64,000 nt of DNA from Streptomyces massasporeus (lineage in GTDB: Bacteria; Actinomycetota; Actinomycetes; Streptomycetales; Streptomycetaceae). Shown here piece after piece: positions 18,101-27,371 of this stretch (position 1 is the stretch's first letter; every line of letters begins with the position of its first letter). The notes under the pieces are model-generated. The model was not told where the DNA came from and ran no database searches. It was given only the letters and a program-made list of their open reading frames with translations. The stretch lies in NCBI RefSeq assembly GCF_014648995.1, contig NZ_BMSE01000002.1:930001-994000 (forward strand). Direction: 5' to 3'. The translations under genes were made by a program, and so were the position numbers.

Positions 18101-20658
18101 CAACGCCTGTGCCGCAATTCCTTGAGCCCGGCCTGCTGTTCACCATGGATGGCGACCAGATTTCCCTGGGCGAGGCTGAGAGCGACGACGAGGCCGGGAA
18201 GACGAAGGTGGCCAAGAAGAAGCGCGCCTCCTCCGCTCCCAAGAAGGCCAGTGGACCGACACGCCGCCGCGAAGTCATTCCGCTGGCGGACATGGACGAC
18301 TGGATTGCCTTCCTGGAGTCCATGCTCGGCACGGGATCGGTGCCGGAGGACACTTTCGCCACGACGGTCGACTCTCTGAAGGAGTTGAAGAAACTCGAAG
18401 ACCTGATCCAGGCCGAGATGGGCATGGATGATGCCCGTAAGGCGGTTGAGACGCGGTACCCGTGGATGCGGGTCGTTCGCGATATCGCTGAGGAACAGGG
18501 GTTTCTGCACTGGGAGTTGGACTTCGCAGGTGTCTTCGCCGGTGAGGCGGGGGGCTTCGACCTTCAGGTGGGTAACCCGCCGTGGGTGCGGCCGGAGTGG
18601 AAAGAGGATCCGGTCCTAGCGGAGTACGAGCCTTGGTTCATGCTCACGGAGAAGCCGAAGGCGGAGGACAAGAACCGGCGGCGGGATGTCGAACTCGCAC
18701 GCGAGGAGGTGCAGGAGTACCTACTCGGCGAGGTGACTAACACGGTGACCATGGCGAGCTACCTCTCGTCGGCGCCCGTGTACCCGCTGATTTCGGGAAG
18801 CCAGCCGGATCTGTATCGGGCGTTCATGTGCGAGGTGTGGGATCACGCGGGGAGCGGCGGGGCCGCCGGGATGGTGCACCCAGACACTCACTTCGCGGGG
18901 GACAAGGAGGCCGCGCTGCGGGCGGCGGCATACCGGCGGCTGCGGGTGCATGGGGACTTTGTCAACGCGGGCAACCGGTTCTTCCCGCCGCCGGTCGGGC
19001 GGTCGAGCCATTTCGGTGTGCACATCTACGGGGCCGAAGGAGAAATCTCCTTCGACTCGTTGTCGTGGCTCTTCACTGTCGATTCACTTCGCTTGTCCGC
19101 CTCCGCCGAGAACACGGGCACCGACCCCGGCGTTAAGTACGACGGCGACTGGGACGAACGTCCGCACCCGAAGCGGGTCGTCCGCGTGACCCCGGAGACC
19201 CTCAAGCGGTGGCGTCGGCTGGCAGGTGATGAAGGGCCCCTGGAGCACACGCGTCTGGTCACGCCAGTGAGCACGGCGGAGGACCCGGCGATCGACGCAC
19301 TTGGTACTTATCCCTTGCGTCTCGGTGCACTGTCCCCGGACATCACCCGTGGGTACGACGAAAGCGCTGCCAAGAAGGCGAAGTTCGGCCCGAACAAGGA
19401 TCAGCGACTCATCGACTACAACACCGGCATCGACGGCCAGGAGGATTACCACGCGAAGGCGTGGAACGACGTCATCTTCAAGGGGCCGCAGATCGGCGTG
19501 GCCAACCCAATGTTCAAGCAGCCTAGCCAGGGCGGAGGTGAGGTACGAGGCCTTGACCCGAGGGCGCTCACAGACGATGCGGTTCCTGAGTCGGAGTACC
19601 GGTGCGTGGCTCCCCACGACGTGTTCCTGGGCGAGCAGGACAGATGGCCCGACTGGGAGAGGTACGAGGCGCTGCTCGCGTCCGAGGAAGAGAGGGCGCA
19701 GGCCCGGCTCCGGATTGCGGATCGGCGCAAGGTGCAGCCGGAGGAAGTCGAGGATGAGCAGGTCGAGAAGTTCCTGCTCGCCAAAGCGAGTTATCCGTAC
19801 AGCGAAGACTTTCGGGTTGCGTGGCGCGAGAGGGTTGCGGCTGACACCGAGCGCGCGCTTTACGGAGCGCTGCTCCCGCCTGGGACAACGCACATTCACG
19901 CAGTGCGTTCCGCCCGACTGGCGACAAGGAGCCTCACCGCTCTCACCGCAGGCTTCCTGGCCTCGCTGCCTATCGACTACCTGCTTCGGACGGCGGGAGT
20001 CGGACACCTCGACGTTGCTCAGGCCAAGCGGCTTCCGGCACCACAGAGCGAACACCCTCTCGCCGCTGCCCTCCTCCTCCGTACCCTCCGCCTGAATCTT
20101 CTGACGACTGCCTACGCTGACCTCTGGGAAGAGCTCTACGACCCCAAGTGGCTCGGCTACGAGCCTTGGGCGATCAACTGGCCCAACCTCAAGACCGAGT
20201 TGCACAACGTGACTCCCACCTGGCAGCGGGACACCCCCCTCCGTACTGAGTACGCCCGCCGTGCTGCCCTCGTCGAGATCGACGCGCTCGTTGCTGTCTG
20301 GCTCGGGATCGACGCGGACACACTCATCGTCATGTACCGGGCTCGCTATCCGATTACGCAGGACTTCGACCCGGTGACCTGGTTCGATGCCAACGAGAGG
20401 AAGATCGCTGGGGACCGGTACACCTACGGCTTCGACCAGACCAAGGACCACTGGACCCAGTTCGAGAAATACCGCGAGGCCCACGAGAAGGACCCGAACA
20501 CCGGCACCCCCGTCCCCGACGGCTACACCGCCCCCTTCTACAAGGCGAACCGGGAACGCGAAATGCGTGAAGCCCATGCCTACTTCAAGAAGCGCCTCGA
20601 CGAAGCCGTCGCCAAGGGTCTCTGGGACCCGGAGAAGATGGAGGTCCCGACCCCGTGA
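15157..20658 (+). CDS. Large Eco57I/DrmMI-like N6-adenine DNA methyltransferase
   Basis: The 1833-residue protein starts at ATG 15157, overlapping the helicase stop by 4 bp; in-frame codons further upstream lie inside the helicase gene. SAM-binding motif I is in CEPALGSGAFLNEA (~640-655) and the catalytic NPPW is in QVGNPPWVRPEW (~1139-1142). SASYYTPESLTKV and LGAVYEGLMSY are hallmarks of type IIG/PglX/DrmMI methylases. Between motif I and NPPW lies a large insertion with a Lys-rich linker (KTKVAKKKRASS). The C-terminal ~500 residues probably recognise the target sequence. No clear endonuclease motif is visible at the N-terminus, suggesting a pure modification subunit that marks self DNA while neighbouring helicases and nucleases act on unmarked DNA. 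Confidence 0.85.
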   Translation: MSYTYDSFANRGEYLSAHYFSEELENTLKKSKAGDEGLFTMWTSRETDPHDPQPTPRELLPRLRGEYLATVRPFLASRAQQEELGSTYDDPTGEWAECLTTWHTAVLKALGYGGDRPNPITVHNAGKEYELQVAWHGDGILAVDCGWTAKLDDALDPDEAGQLLYPLKTADGLLEVGEKLAGWLFQSELHEPGGDAPRFILLLCGGVLVLADRGAWAEGRYLAASLDAALARNDTAKAGELALLAVLFSHDMLAPRPDGKGRRLDDLLKASRDNAVGVNSELRKGLQHSVEIIANEVLARLREAEVEPREIEDLKKGPFAKQLTRESLRYLYRILFLLYAEARPELGILPADDSTYQTGYSIARLRELVARERKLVEEDSRRGFHLYASLDVLFNKVNYGHRPHGTETDDDKPVEERSELRGLRFEPLRSELFDPKAITLIGRRILHPHWDEDGDEPPRWLDLRLRNAALHQVLRLLTMKEAGQRGRQGGFISYRNLGINQLGAVYEGLMSYTGIIAKDELAEVAKPGAKRGDKQYGDPEKGSWLIPADRLTKYRENTYVVYSAQDAEQYGLRGPKKYDKDTFVYRLAGRDRETSASYYTPESLTKVTVELALKHRLDQEKDADGNTVKTRASELLRYTICEPALGSGAFLNEAINQVAKEYLKRRQDELGVSLDTSKTLDAQQKVKAYIALHNAYGIDLNSTGVELAEVSLWLNTMHPGMRAPWFGLHLRRGNSLIGARRWVYEAERIKKERTIGAHTPIKLPFRAAADGAEQLLPDGAVHQFLLPTPGWGAVAGASGDAKKLVEQLAGAQVEQLKAWKNSIKAKPKTTGGKGSQLARLQAAALRVEFLWRLVAKRMELSEQEIARTIDMWGTDREEDAEEYAFLRRDKQNPDQSLPLTKEQVFKDLFAAEGSPYWRLKQVMDAWCALWFWPLEKVGLLDGADAEYATAPVVTAQAGADLDALLSSVAGPTAEVEERAPEPTPVPQFLEPGLLFTMDGDQISLGEAESDDEAGKTKVAKKKRASSAPKKASGPTRRREVIPLADMDDWIAFLESMLGTGSVPEDTFATTVDSLKELKKLEDLIQAEMGMDDARKAVETRYPWMRVVRDIAEEQGFLHWELDFAGVFAGEAGGFDLQVGNPPWVRPEWKEDPVLAEYEPWFMLTEKPKAEDKNRRRDVELAREEVQEYLLGEVTNTVTMASYLSSAPVYPLISGSQPDLYRAFMCEVWDHAGSGGAAGMVHPDTHFAGDKEAALRAAAYRRLRVHGDFVNAGNRFFPPPVGRSSHFGVHIYGAEGEISFDSLSWLFTVDSLRLSASAENTGTDPGVKYDGDWDERPHPKRVVRVTPETLKRWRRLAGDEGPLEHTRLVTPVSTAEDPAIDALGTYPLRLGALSPDITRGYDESAAKKAKFGPNKDQRLIDYNTGIDGQEDYHAKAWNDVIFKGPQIGVANPMFKQPSQGGGEVRGLDPRALTDDAVPESEYRCVAPHDVFLGEQDRWPDWERYEALLASEEERAQARLRIADRRKVQPEEVEDEQVEKFLLAKASYPYSEDFRVAWRERVAADTERALYGALLPPGTTHIHAVRSARLATRSLTALTAGFLASLPIDYLLRTAGVGHLDVAQAKRLPAPQSEHPLAAALLLRTLRLNLLTTAYADLWEELYDPKWLGYEPWAINWPNLKTELHNVTPTWQRDTPLRTEYARRAALVEIDALVAVWLGIDADTLIVMYRARYPITQDFDPVTWFDANERKIAGDRYTYGFDQTKDHWTQFEKYREAHEKDPNTGTPVPDGYTAPFYKANREREMREAHAYFKKRLDEAVAKGLWDPEKMEVPTP

Positions 20659-23600
20659 GGCCCACCCTCGAAGCACAGGGACTCAAGGAGAGCCTGCTCC
20701 AGTACCTGTCCACGACGTACGGGCTCGCGGACGAGGGCGCCCGTAAGGCGTTGAACGCCTTCCTCGAGGACGAGACGACGGGCATGTTCCGCGGACCGTA
20801 CCTCCGCCTGCGTACCCCCTTCACCCCGGCCGACGACGGCTGGCAGCAGCACCTGGACTGGGTCCGTACCGACGACTGGACGCCGTACGCTCACCAGGCC
20901 CGCGCCTTTGCCCGGCTCACCTCCAAGGACGGCCACACACCTCAGCCCACGCTCGTAACGACAGGCACCGGCTCCGGCAAAACCGAGTCGTTCCTGTACC
21001 CCGTTCTCGATCACTGTGCCCGCGAGCGCGCGGCCGGGAACAACGGGGTCAAAGCGGTCTTCCTGTACCCGATGAACGCCCTGGCTACGGACCAGGCGGC
21101 CCGTATCAACGATCTGCTCACCGATTACGACGAGTTGAGCGGTGTCCGCGCCGGCCTGTACATCGGGGAGAAGGCGGCGACGCACTACGACCGGGTCTAC
21201 ACCCGCCGCCAGGACATGCAGCTATCTCCGCCGGACATCCTGATCACCAACTACAAGATGCTCGACCTGCTCCTGCAGCGCGCGGCCGACGCCTCGCTGT
21301 GGGACGGCAGCGACATCCGCTACGTCGTCGTCGACGAGTTCCACACCTACGACGGCGCGCAGGGCACCGACGTCGCCATGCTGCTACGCCGTCTCGCCAT
21401 CGCCGTCGATGCCAACCGGCCTGGCATGCCGCTGGGCTCGATCACCCCCATCGCCACCTCCGCGACCCTCGCCTCTGGTACCGATGAGGACGGGGTACAG
21501 CAACTCCTCTCCGTGGCCACCAACGTCTTCGGCACGGAGTTCACCGAGGACGCGATTGTCGGCGAGAACCGGCTGACGGTCGACGAGTTCATCCTGGGCG
21601 AGGACGAGTCGATCCCGGACGCGAGATTCCTCCCTGGTCAGGCCACGCCCCCCGAGACCCTCACCGCTCTGCCGGATCCGGCATCAGGCCCCGAAGAACT
21701 CGCGGACCTCGCCGAGGCCGTCACCGGAAGCCGGATCACTGATCCGGTCGCCCTCGGCGCCGCGCTCAAGCGCAATCGGCTCACGTACGCCGTCCTGAAC
21801 GCCTTCGACGGCACGGTGCGCACTTACGACGAGGTGCTTGACGTGATGCGCCGCAGTGGGGCGAAGAGCTGGGACGAGGCGATCACGACACGGCCCCAGA
21901 TCGCCGCGCTGGCACTCGCCCGCTTCGTCGCGCTGCTGTCCGTGGCGCGTGACCCTGACGCGCCGGCCGCGATCAGCCGCAGCTTTGTCCAGGTCGAGGT
22001 GCACCAGTGGGCGCGGTCCGTCACCCGAATGCTGCGGGGCGTACTGCCATGGCCGAAGGCCGAGTTCGCGTGGGACACGGCCGGAGCGCAGAGCCAGTCG
22101 CGTACGACGCCGGACACCACCACCTCCCGCGACACCAAGATCTTCCTACCCGCGGTGTACTGCCGTGAGTGCGGGCGTTCCGGCTGGTCGGTCCTCGCTC
22201 CCGAGTCGGACTTCGAGGAGCTGAACTTCGAGGCCCACAAGATTCGCCGGGCCACCGTCACCGCCGAGAAGGCCAAGGTGCGCACCCTGGTGGCGGCCAC
22301 CGACAACGAGGCCCGTGAGGGCAACGGCCGTACCGCCATGGACCCGGCGGCGCAGAGGTCGCTGACCACCGGCGGCGCGGGCGTGCTCATGGTGCTCGAC
22401 GGCCTGTCCCAGCGCCTGCGGCTGCCCGACCCCCAGGGCGACTACGACGACGAGGGCAACCCGGCGCCCGCCGGCCCCGACTCTGCCTTCGTCCTGGTCC
22501 AGCTCGGCGACACCGCGGAACGCGCCGCCAAGGACGACTGGTGCCCTGCCTGCGGCACCCACAACGCGGTCCGCTTCGTCGGTACGGGTGCCGCCGCGCT
22601 CGCCGCCGCCTCCGTCACCCAGCTGTTCACCGGCGGGGAGATGGACAAGAAGCAGCGTGAGACGAAGACGCTGATGTTCAACGACTCGGTGCAGGACGCC
22701 GCGCACCGGGCCGGGTTCGTCGCCTCCCGCTCATACACATTCTCCTTGCGGGCCCTGTTCACCAAGCACCTGAGCGAACAGCAGCCCAGCGCCCTCAACG
22801 ACCTCGTCGCCGACGTCGTCGCGGCCACCACTGACCGTGAGACACTCGCCGCCGTCGTCCCGCCGGACCTCCACGACGACACGGGCGTAGCACGCCTGCT
22901 GTCCGGCCAAGGACGAGGCGGGGACAAGAAGACCTGGGACCTGATCGGTGAACGGTTCGCGTTCGAGGCAGTCATGGAGTTCGGCCACCGCTCCCGCAAC
23001 GGCCGTACCCTCGAACTGACCCGTACCTCAGCCGCCTGGGTGGACATCCCCGACGAGCAGGCGGCCGTGGCGCTCGTACGCGCCGCTCATGAGGAGGCCG
23101 CCCTCCGCGGGTTGACGCTCACCGAACACGACGACGCCCGCTATCTGGCCTTCCTGCGCGGCCTGTTGGAGCGGCTGCGTACGCGCGGGGCGGTTGGGCA
23201 CCGGTGGCTGGAGAAGTTCCTCGACGAGGCGGGCACCAGCCGCTACTTCATCTGGGGAGGTCGCCCGCGCGGTATGAAGGCCTTCCCTAAGGGGGTGTCC
23301 GCACCGAGCTTCCTGCTCGCGCGGCCCAAGCCGAGCAGCGAGTTCGACTTCGCCGCCGGACGTCTGTCCTGGTACCAGACCTGGGCCCAGCGCTGCCTCG
23401 ACATGACCCGCGAACAGGCCGACGAGTTCTGGGTGCGACTGCTGCCCCGGCTCACCGACGCCGGGTTGCTTGCAGCACGTACCCCGAGCGACACGGCCGC
23501 CCGTCTGTACGGCCTCCAGCCAGGGGCCATCCGGTTGCAGTTGCTGACCGACGCCCAGGTCAACGAGGCCTATGTGCGCTGCCCGAAGTGCTTCTGGGAG

Positions 23601-26600
23601 CAGACCGTCCACCCCTCGCTGCTGGACCAGTACCACGGGCAGCCCTGCCAGGCGTATCGCTGCACGACGGGGCGGCTGGTCGCCGGCGACCGGTGGCTGG
23701 AGACGGTGGACCGGCACGACCGAGACCGCGACTACCGTGACGACTACTACCGCAGCCTGTACCGGCGAGCGGGTACTTACCAGGTCATCACCGCCGAGCA
23801 CACCGGTCTGCTTTCCCGAGGCAAGCGCGAACGTGTCGAGGACGCCTTCCGTAACGGCGGAGGATTCAACGACCCCAACGTGCTGTCCTGCACACCCACC
23901 CTGGAGATGGGCATCGACATCGGCGACCTGTCGGCCGTCGTCCTCGGCGCCCTGCCGCGCCGTCCGGCCAACTATGCCCAGCAGGCGGGTCGGGCTGGAC
24001 GCCGTACCGGCAACGCCTTCCTGCTGACCATTCCCGACCGCAGGCGCCGCGACCTGTACTTCCTCGACCGGCCACGGGACATGATCGACGGGCGGATCGT
24101 GCCGCCGGGCTCGTATCTGTCGGCCATCGAGATCCTGCGCCGCCAGTACACCGCCCACCTCCTCGATCTCGCGGCGCGCGGCCGGCTGCTGCGCGAGGAC
24201 GGCAGGCCGCTGGCCGCGCTGTCGCGCCGGGTCGACGAGCTCTTCGGTCCCTCCGGCTATCTCGCCGACTTCACCGACGCCGCCCTCGCCCACGGCGAGG
24301 AACTCGTCGCCGGCTTCCTCGCCTTGTTCCCGACCGGCGTGAGCGACACCGCCAAGGCGGAGCTGGAGAAGTACGCGGTCCGCGGCATCCGCAGCGCGAT
24401 CGAGAAGGCCGAACGGGAGTGGGAGCGCGAGAACCAGAAGCTGCGCACCCGCCTCCGTACGATCCGCTCCGCGATCGACGAGCTCAAGGACGGCGACGAC
24501 GAACAGGCGAGCACAAAGGCGGAGTTGGAGGCCGAACTCGGAGCCATCTCCAAGCAGGGAGCCACACGGCAGCGTCAGCCCGCCCAGACAGTGCTGTGCG
24601 ACCTCGGCCTGCTGCCCAACTATGCCCTCATCGACGCCACGACCACCCTCGACGCCACCGTTTTCTGGCCCGAGGGCACCACGCCCGAAGGCCGGCCCCG
24701 CTACAAGTCGAAGTCGTTCTCCCACGGGCGTCCGCGTGGCTTCGCCCTGTCCGAACTCGCCCCCGGAAACACCTTCTACGCAGAGGGCTACAAGCACCGG
24801 ATCACCGGCATCGATATCGTCACCGGCCGGGACCAGGACTGGCGCCACTGGCGCTTCTGCCCCTCGTGCGGCTACGTCCGCACCGAGAACGCCGAGAACG
24901 ACATCACGCCCTGCCCGCGCTGCGGGGAGGCGGGCATCGCCGACTCGGGCAGCCTTTGGCAGATCGTCCAGCCGAGCGTCGTGACGGCCCGTGACAAGCG
25001 TGAGGACGCCAGGATCGGCGACGAAAGCGACGACCGCGACCGCCGCTTCTACACCGTCGTCGACATGGTCGACATCCACCCCGACCACTTCGCCAAGGGC
25101 AAATCCTGGCGGCACACCAAAGAGGTCTTCGGCGTCGACTACACCCGCCGTGCCGTCATCCGCCGTATTAACGCTGGACCGCTCAGCATCGGCGCCCAGG
25201 AGAACGAGCAACTCGCCGGGAAGCCGGTGCGCATCGCCCCCTTCCACGTGTGTACTGCCTGCGGAGCCGCGAGCGCCGACGGACGACCGGTCTTCGACGA
25301 CGACAGGGACGCCGTCGACAACTCCGCCAACCGCCAGCGCGAACTCAAGCACCACACTCCCTGGTGCCCGCTGCGGCGCGGTAAGAAGGGCGTACCCCAG
25401 GAACCGGTCCTGCTCGCCCACGAGCTGGAGACCGAGGCCCTGCGCATCCTGCTGCCGGCCGCGACCGTCCTCGTTGAGGAGAAGGTCCACTCCTTCCAGG
25501 CGGCCCTGCGCCTGGGCGTGGACGGCGCCTTCGGCGGCGACCCTCAACACCTCGCCACCACCCTCGCCACCATGCCGGACCGCGACACCGCGGAGAAACG
25601 GCACTTCCTGGTCTTGTACGACCGTCTCCCGCACGGCACCGGCTACCTTGACCGGCTCACCGATGCCAGTGCCTTCCGGCAGGTGCTTGAGGGCGCGCGC
25701 CGACTGCTCGTGGAGTGCCCCTGCAACGAGGAGGGCGGGCCGGCCTGCCACCGCTGTCTGTACCTCTACGCCGACGAGCAGTACATCGAGCGCGTCTCCC
25801 GTCAGGCTGCCCTGGAGATCCTCGACGAACTCCTGGGCACGGACACCGACGCCTGGGACACCAAGAAGGTCGGGAACACCGATCAGATCGGTCTGGACGG
25901 GCAGGTCGAGTCCGATCTGGAGGCACGCTTCCTCAAGGCCCTGCGTGGGTGGGCCGGACAGCGCGGCGACGCCGTGCTGGAGGAGAGCGGCGACAACAGC
26001 GCCTATCTGCGTCTCGACGAAATCGGCACCGTGCACGGCTGGCGTCTGACAGCGCAACGAAATGAGGGTTACACCCGTACCGACTTCACCTTCGAACGCG
26101 TCGACGGTCCCAAGCAGAAGATCACCGTCTACCTCGACGGACACCGCTTTCATGCCTCTCGCCGGAACAACCGGCTCGCCGGCGACGCCGACAAACGCAA
26201 CCGGCTCCGGGCCGAGGGGAGAATCGTCTTCCAGCTCACCTGGCACGACCTCGACGCCTTCGAGCGGCAGACGAACAGGGCGGAGTCCGGCGCGGGGCGC
26301 GAGACGGCCGAGCCGGTGTGGCCGCCGTACCCGCGCAGTGCCCAAGACCTCGCCAAGCAGCTCTACGCCGACCGTGGTGGCGACGACGACCTCGCGGCCA
26401 CCGCCTTCACCGACCCGATGACCATGCTCCTCGCCTACCTGCGCAGCCCGGACGACGCGGCCTGGGGCAAGCGGGCATCAGCCATGGTCGGCGGGCTCCT
26501 CGGAACCGGCCAGGAGATCCTCGTAGGCAACGGCACGCCCGACCAGACGCGTCAGACGCTCATCGGTCTCCTCGACGCCTGGGGCCGCACCGACGGCATC

Positions 26601-27371
26601 GAGCCCGCGCCCGTGCAGGGCACTGGCACGCTCAACCTGTTCCAGACCAGCGACCAGTCCGGTCTCCCCGTCGCCTTCCTCGTCGATGCAGCCACTGGCC
26701 ACTGGTCAGCACTGGCCTGCCTTGACGACACCGCACACGACCAGCTCGGCACGCCCGAACACAAGGCGCGCTGGCGCTCCTGGCTCCAGTGGTCCAACAT
26801 CCTGCAGTTCCTCGCCCACGACGGCGGCGACGGCATTCAACTCACCACAGCCACCGCAGCTGGCTTCGACATCTCGGTCCTCAAGGCCTTCGGCGGCCTC
26901 GGTGAACTTGAATCCCTCGTTGTGCGCTACGGCACCGGCACACCCGCACCGCAGCCCGTACCCGCGGAAGCCTCCAACGAGACTCCTCTCGAAGCAGCGG
27001 TGCGGGATCTGCTGTGGGACCGGGAGATCCTCGAATACCTCGACGAGGACGACCCTGATTCCCCCATCACCCGCCTAGCCCACGTGTTGGCCGACGGCGG
27101 CAAGAAGGCCCCCGCTTACGGCTACGAGCTCGGCGAACGAGGCTGGCTCGCCGACTTCGTCTGGGACCACGGCACTCCGCGGATCGCCGTCCTGGCCGAG
27201 CCGTACGACCAGGAGGACAAGGAGAGCGACAAGACCTGGAGCGCCTACCGTGACGCCGGGTTCACCGTCCGCTCGGCCGACGACTGGCTCGCCGATCTTG
27301 ATGCTCTGCTGGGCATGCTCCCCGACGCCACCGCCCGTCCCGACTCCGAAGAACAGAGTGCCGCACGATGA
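20655..27371 (+). CDS. Giant DEAD-box helicase with DUF1998 region and C-terminal nuclease-like domain
   Basis: At 2238 residues, this GTG-started protein overlaps the methylase stop (GTGA). N-terminal helicase motifs are TTGTGSGKTESFLYP (Lys109), VVVDEFHTYDGAQG (Asp227), PIATSATLA, and much later MGIDIGDLSAVVLG and AQQAGRAGRRTG (~1108). The intervening ~800 residues hold zinc-type CxxC pairs (YCRECGRSGW, WCPACGTHN). More cysteines follow (FCPSCGYVR, CPRCGEAG), then the DUF1998/MrfA region (~1590-1700) with PHGTGYLDRL and CPCNEEGGPACHRCLY. A Vsr/DUF559-like segment at ~1800-1865 has TDFTFE, VYLDGHRFH, DADKRNRLRAEG and QLTWHDL. It looks like DrmA- and DrmB-type functions fused with a nuclease fold; the nuclease call is inference. 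Confidence 0.82.
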   Translation: MRPTLEAQGLKESLLQYLSTTYGLADEGARKALNAFLEDETTGMFRGPYLRLRTPFTPADDGWQQHLDWVRTDDWTPYAHQARAFARLTSKDGHTPQPTLVTTGTGSGKTESFLYPVLDHCARERAAGNNGVKAVFLYPMNALATDQAARINDLLTDYDELSGVRAGLYIGEKAATHYDRVYTRRQDMQLSPPDILITNYKMLDLLLQRAADASLWDGSDIRYVVVDEFHTYDGAQGTDVAMLLRRLAIAVDANRPGMPLGSITPIATSATLASGTDEDGVQQLLSVATNVFGTEFTEDAIVGENRLTVDEFILGEDESIPDARFLPGQATPPETLTALPDPASGPEELADLAEAVTGSRITDPVALGAALKRNRLTYAVLNAFDGTVRTYDEVLDVMRRSGAKSWDEAITTRPQIAALALARFVALLSVARDPDAPAAISRSFVQVEVHQWARSVTRMLRGVLPWPKAEFAWDTAGAQSQSRTTPDTTTSRDTKIFLPAVYCRECGRSGWSVLAPESDFEELNFEAHKIRRATVTAEKAKVRTLVAATDNEAREGNGRTAMDPAAQRSLTTGGAGVLMVLDGLSQRLRLPDPQGDYDDEGNPAPAGPDSAFVLVQLGDTAERAAKDDWCPACGTHNAVRFVGTGAAALAAASVTQLFTGGEMDKKQRETKTLMFNDSVQDAAHRAGFVASRSYTFSLRALFTKHLSEQQPSALNDLVADVVAATTDRETLAAVVPPDLHDDTGVARLLSGQGRGGDKKTWDLIGERFAFEAVMEFGHRSRNGRTLELTRTSAAWVDIPDEQAAVALVRAAHEEAALRGLTLTEHDDARYLAFLRGLLERLRTRGAVGHRWLEKFLDEAGTSRYFIWGGRPRGMKAFPKGVSAPSFLLARPKPSSEFDFAAGRLSWYQTWAQRCLDMTREQADEFWVRLLPRLTDAGLLAARTPSDTAARLYGLQPGAIRLQLLTDAQVNEAYVRCPKCFWEQTVHPSLLDQYHGQPCQAYRCTTGRLVAGDRWLETVDRHDRDRDYRDDYYRSLYRRAGTYQVITAEHTGLLSRGKRERVEDAFRNGGGFNDPNVLSCTPTLEMGIDIGDLSAVVLGALPRRPANYAQQAGRAGRRTGNAFLLTIPDRRRRDLYFLDRPRDMIDGRIVPPGSYLSAIEILRRQYTAHLLDLAARGRLLREDGRPLAALSRRVDELFGPSGYLADFTDAALAHGEELVAGFLALFPTGVSDTAKAELEKYAVRGIRSAIEKAEREWERENQKLRTRLRTIRSAIDELKDGDDEQASTKAELEAELGAISKQGATRQRQPAQTVLCDLGLLPNYALIDATTTLDATVFWPEGTTPEGRPRYKSKSFSHGRPRGFALSELAPGNTFYAEGYKHRITGIDIVTGRDQDWRHWRFCPSCGYVRTENAENDITPCPRCGEAGIADSGSLWQIVQPSVVTARDKREDARIGDESDDRDRRFYTVVDMVDIHPDHFAKGKSWRHTKEVFGVDYTRRAVIRRINAGPLSIGAQENEQLAGKPVRIAPFHVCTACGAASADGRPVFDDDRDAVDNSANRQRELKHHTPWCPLRRGKKGVPQEPVLLAHELETEALRILLPAATVLVEEKVHSFQAALRLGVDGAFGGDPQHLATTLATMPDRDTAEKRHFLVLYDRLPHGTGYLDRLTDASAFRQVLEGARRLLVECPCNEEGGPACHRCLYLYADEQYIERVSRQAALEILDELLGTDTDAWDTKKVGNTDQIGLDGQVESDLEARFLKALRGWAGQRGDAVLEESGDNSAYLRLDEIGTVHGWRLTAQRNEGYTRTDFTFERVDGPKQKITVYLDGHRFHASRRNNRLAGDADKRNRLRAEGRIVFQLTWHDLDAFERQTNRAESGAGRETAEPVWPPYPRSAQDLAKQLYADRGGDDDLAATAFTDPMTMLLAYLRSPDDAAWGKRASAMVGGLLGTGQEILVGNGTPDQTRQTLIGLLDAWGRTDGIEPAPVQGTGTLNLFQTSDQSGLPVAFLVDAATGHWSALACLDDTAHDQLGTPEHKARWRSWLQWSNILQFLAHDGGDGIQLTTATAAGFDISVLKAFGGLGELESLVVRYGTGTPAPQPVPAEASNETPLEAAVRDLLWDREILEYLDEDDPDSPITRLAHVLADGGKKAPAYGYELGERGWLADFVWDHGTPRIAVLAEPYDQEDKESDKTWSAYRDAGFTVRSADDWLADLDALLGMLPDATARPDSEEQSAAR

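Noticed and set aside
23028..26345. Very long open frame on the minus strand opposite the giant helicase
   Set aside because: Its composition (Val/Gly/Ala/Arg rich, no motifs) is that of an antisense shadow of a high-GC gene, and the plus-strand frame carries clear helicase motifs. Similar shadows at 13358-15139, 14938-16368 and 27245-29185 were rejected for the same reason.
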